From: JACJWR01 sp964556255
GTDB taxonomy: Bacteria; Actinomycetota; Actinomycetes; S36-B12; UBA10799
DNA: 7,351 nt
Direction: 5' to 3'
Assembly (NCBI GenBank): GCA_964556255.1
Contig: CAZKVQ010000086.1
Location: forward strand, 1-7,351
The notes under the pieces are model-generated. The model ran no database searches and was not told the DNA's origin. It saw only the letters and a list, made by a program, of their open reading frames with translations. A program made the translations under genes and the position numbers. Shown here piece by piece: positions 6,169 to 7,351 of this stretch; positions within the stretch are counted from its first letter, which is position 1, and each line of letters begins with the position of its first letter.

Positions 6169-6993
6169 ATGGCAACTGCCCGATACCGCCCCTGGCGGGT
6201 GATTCTGATCCTCGCGGTGCTGCTCGTCGGCCTGTTCGCATGGGCGTTCTGGCCCGGCCAGTCACACACGCCACGGCTCGGACTGGACCTCAAGGGCGGC
6301 ACCCAGGTCATCCTGACGCCCAAGCCGATCTCCGGCCAGGGCCAGATCACCGATGTCGCGTTGAAGCAGTCGGTCGAGATCATCCGTCAGCGTGTCAACG
6401 GCTTCGGCGTCGCCGAGGCAGAGGTAACGACCCAAGGGTCCGGCAACAACGCTGCGATCGTCGTTTCGGTGCCCGGGGTCAACCAGCAGCAGATAGCTGA
6501 CCAACTCAAGCAGACCGCCCTGCTGGACTTCCGCGCCGTCGAAACGATTGTGGAGCCAGGACCGACCACTCCGCCGGCCAAGCCCTACACCGCCAAACCC
6601 CCGGTGCAGGCGGCCAAGGCGGATGACCCCGCACTCCAACAGGCGCTTGCCGAGCTCGACTGCACGAATCCGGCCAACCACCAAGGTGGCATCCCAGACG
6701 ATCCGACCAAATGGATCGTGACGTGTGACAAAGAGGGCCAGGCCAAGTACCTGCTCCAGCCAGCCTTCCTTCGGGGTACCAACGTCACCGATGCGTCAGC
6801 GACGCTGCCGCAGAACGGTGGCGGCGGTTGGCAGGTAGACCTGACTTTCGACACCGAGGGCGCCAAGGCACTGGCCACGACTTCCTCGAAACTCGTGACC
6901 CAATCACCCCCGCAGAACCAGTTCGGCATCGTCCTCGACGGGTTGGTGCAGTCCTCGCCGGTGTCCCAGCAGGCGATCCTCGGCGGCCAGGCG
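6169..6993 (+). CDS. secD: Protein translocase subunit SecD, N-terminal half, cut by a sequence join
   Basis: SecD is a membrane component that uses the proton-motive force with SecF to complete export. About 275 residues are recognisable. The first transmembrane helix is at 11-28 (VILILAVLLVGLFAWAFW). GLDLKGGTQVIL (38-49) is the SecD signature. IIRQRVNGFGVAEAEV (71-86) and VSVPGV belong to the periplasmic P1 region. GIVLDGLVQSSPV (253-265) and AILGGQA (269-275) are late P1 motifs. After ILGGQA the family continues with a segment like QITGNF and then five transmembrane helices; here the sequence abruptly becomes the antisense of another gene. The frame stays open to the window end, but residues beyond about 275 are Phe/Leu/Gly-rich nonsense. 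The start ATG is fixed by the in-frame yajC stop at 6157-6159. Its ribosome binding site is weak (GGGA very close), so coupling to yajC is likely. Confidence 0.93.
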
Positions 6994-6995
6994 CT
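6985..6995. other. Chimeric join between secD and an unrelated sequence
   Basis: SecD homology ends within a conserved motif (ILGGQA) around here, and a minus-strand Lys/Glu/Ala-rich reading frame begins on the other side. The bases GGCCAGGCGC are compatible with both genes, so the breakpoint cannot be placed exactly and may carry short microhomology. No target-site duplication, insertion-sequence end or tRNA/att site is visible. Interpreted as an assembly or amplification artefact. Confidence 0.75.
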
Positions 6996-7296
6996 TCTCT
7001 TCTTCTTTGGCCAGCTTGTCGGCCGCGTCTTTGGCCTTCTTGGCCTCGGCCTCGAGCTTCTTGGTCTCCGCGTCGATGCGCTTTTCTTCTTCTTTGCGCT
7101 TCTTCTCTTCTTCGGCGAGCGCCTTCTTGTCGGCTTCGGCTTTCTTGAGGCGCTCCTTCGCGTCTTGCTCGTCTTTCACCCGCTTGGCTTCGGCGTCGGC
7201 TTTGGCCTTGGCATCGGCTTCAGCTTTCGCTTTGGCCTCCGCTTCCATCTCGGCCTTGATTTCGTTTTTCAAGGCGGTAATATCAATGTCGCTCAT
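6990..7296 (-). CDS. Lys/Ala/Glu-rich coiled-coil-like protein (TolA-like composition), 3' end missing
   Basis: Unrecognised protein, with about 102 codons visible before the join. It starts MSDIDITALKNEI and then becomes almost entirely K, A, E, D and R, in runs such as AEAKAKAEADAKAKADAEAK and LAEEEKKRKEEEKR. This predicts a long charged alpha-helix or coiled coil, as in the middle domain of TolA, some phage structural proteins or cell-wall-linked helices. Composition alone cannot assign a function. The ATG at 7294-7296 is chosen because AAGGAG (7305-7310) sits eight bases upstream. An in-frame ATG at 7336-7338 lacks such a site. No signal peptide or membrane segment is seen at the N-terminus, which argues against true TolA. 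Lysine and glutamate codons mix AAA/AAG and GAA/GAG more than the neighbouring genes do. Beyond the join (below about 6990) the frame merely reads antisense secD to a stop at about 6904. Confidence 0.65.
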
Positions 7297-7351
7297 CTTA
7301 GTCACTCCTTCGTGATTAGTTTCAATGGTTGTTTGCATGGGCGTTTCCAAT
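7297..7351 (-). promoter_or_regulatory. AT-richer leader with strong ribosome binding site for the minus-strand gene
   Basis: This 55-base stretch is about 42% G+C by hand count, clearly lower than the rest of the window, and contains AAGGAG (7305-7310) eight bases before the ATG at 7296. The composition change supports a different origin for the right end. The promoter itself is not visible before the window edge. Confidence 0.5.

Noticed and set aside
6904..6989. C-terminal 'AAEDRLLGHRRG...' end of the minus-strand open frame as real protein
   Set aside because: This stretch lies over well-conserved secD codons, so it is read-through into antisense DNA after the join.
7000..7296. Tandem repeat or CRISPR-like array suggested by repeated GGCCTT/GGCTTC/TTCTTC units
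   Set aside because: The units are irregular with no constant spacer; they arise from alternating Lys, Ala and Glu codons in a low-complexity coding region.
7007..7315. Plus-strand Ser/Ala/Phe-rich open frame (102 codons)
   Set aside because: It is the antisense of the Lys/Glu/Ala-rich minus-strand gene. The minus strand has the better start site and ribosome binding site.

Overview
The window is GC-rich and almost fully coding on the + strand. It carries a housekeeping gene run typical of high-GC Actinobacteria (Actinomycetota): pdxS (3' end), pdxT, yebC, a wax ester synthase/diacylglycerol acyltransferase-like gene, ruvC, ruvA, ruvB, yajC and the 5' half of secD. The pdxST-yebC-ruvCAB-yajC-secD order, the protein sequences (for example the YebC N-terminus beginning MSGHSKWATTKHKK) and the GTG starts all fit an actinomycete. 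I cannot name the genus. A run of 10 Ns and an abrupt chimeric-looking join near the right end suggest a draft metagenome or single-cell assembly.

Region by region: positions 1-1614 hold pdxS, pdxT and yebC, joined by 4-base start/stop overlaps. They form a pyridoxal 5'-phosphate synthase (PdxS lyase plus PdxT glutaminase) followed by a YebC/TACO1 translation factor. A 151-base spacer with inverted repeats leads to a 546-codon WS/DGAT-family acyltransferase (1766-3406). It has the HHxxxDG active site and an unusual lysine-rich, histone-H1-like N-terminal extension. After a 74-base spacer, ruvC, ruvA and ruvB (3481-5651) are tightly overlapped and encode the complete Holliday-junction processing machinery. 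ruvA contains the 10-N gap; deleting the Ns exactly restores a normal RuvA frame. After a 91-base spacer come yajC (5743-6159) and secD (6169 onward), the accessory components of the Sec translocon.

At about 6985-6995 the SecD sequence stops matching its family in the middle of a conserved motif. The remaining ~360 bases instead read as a minus-strand gene for a Lys/Ala/Glu-rich, coiled-coil-like protein, with its own strong ribosome binding site and a visibly more AT-rich leader. The most economical explanation is an assembly or amplification chimera, not a biological secD disruption, because SecD is broadly important for export and the join falls inside a conserved domain.

No clearly undescribed multi-gene system is visible. 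The items most worth a second look are the lysine-rich tail on the acyltransferase and its position inside a DNA-repair/translation gene cluster, the chimeric right end, and the artefactual gap in ruvA.
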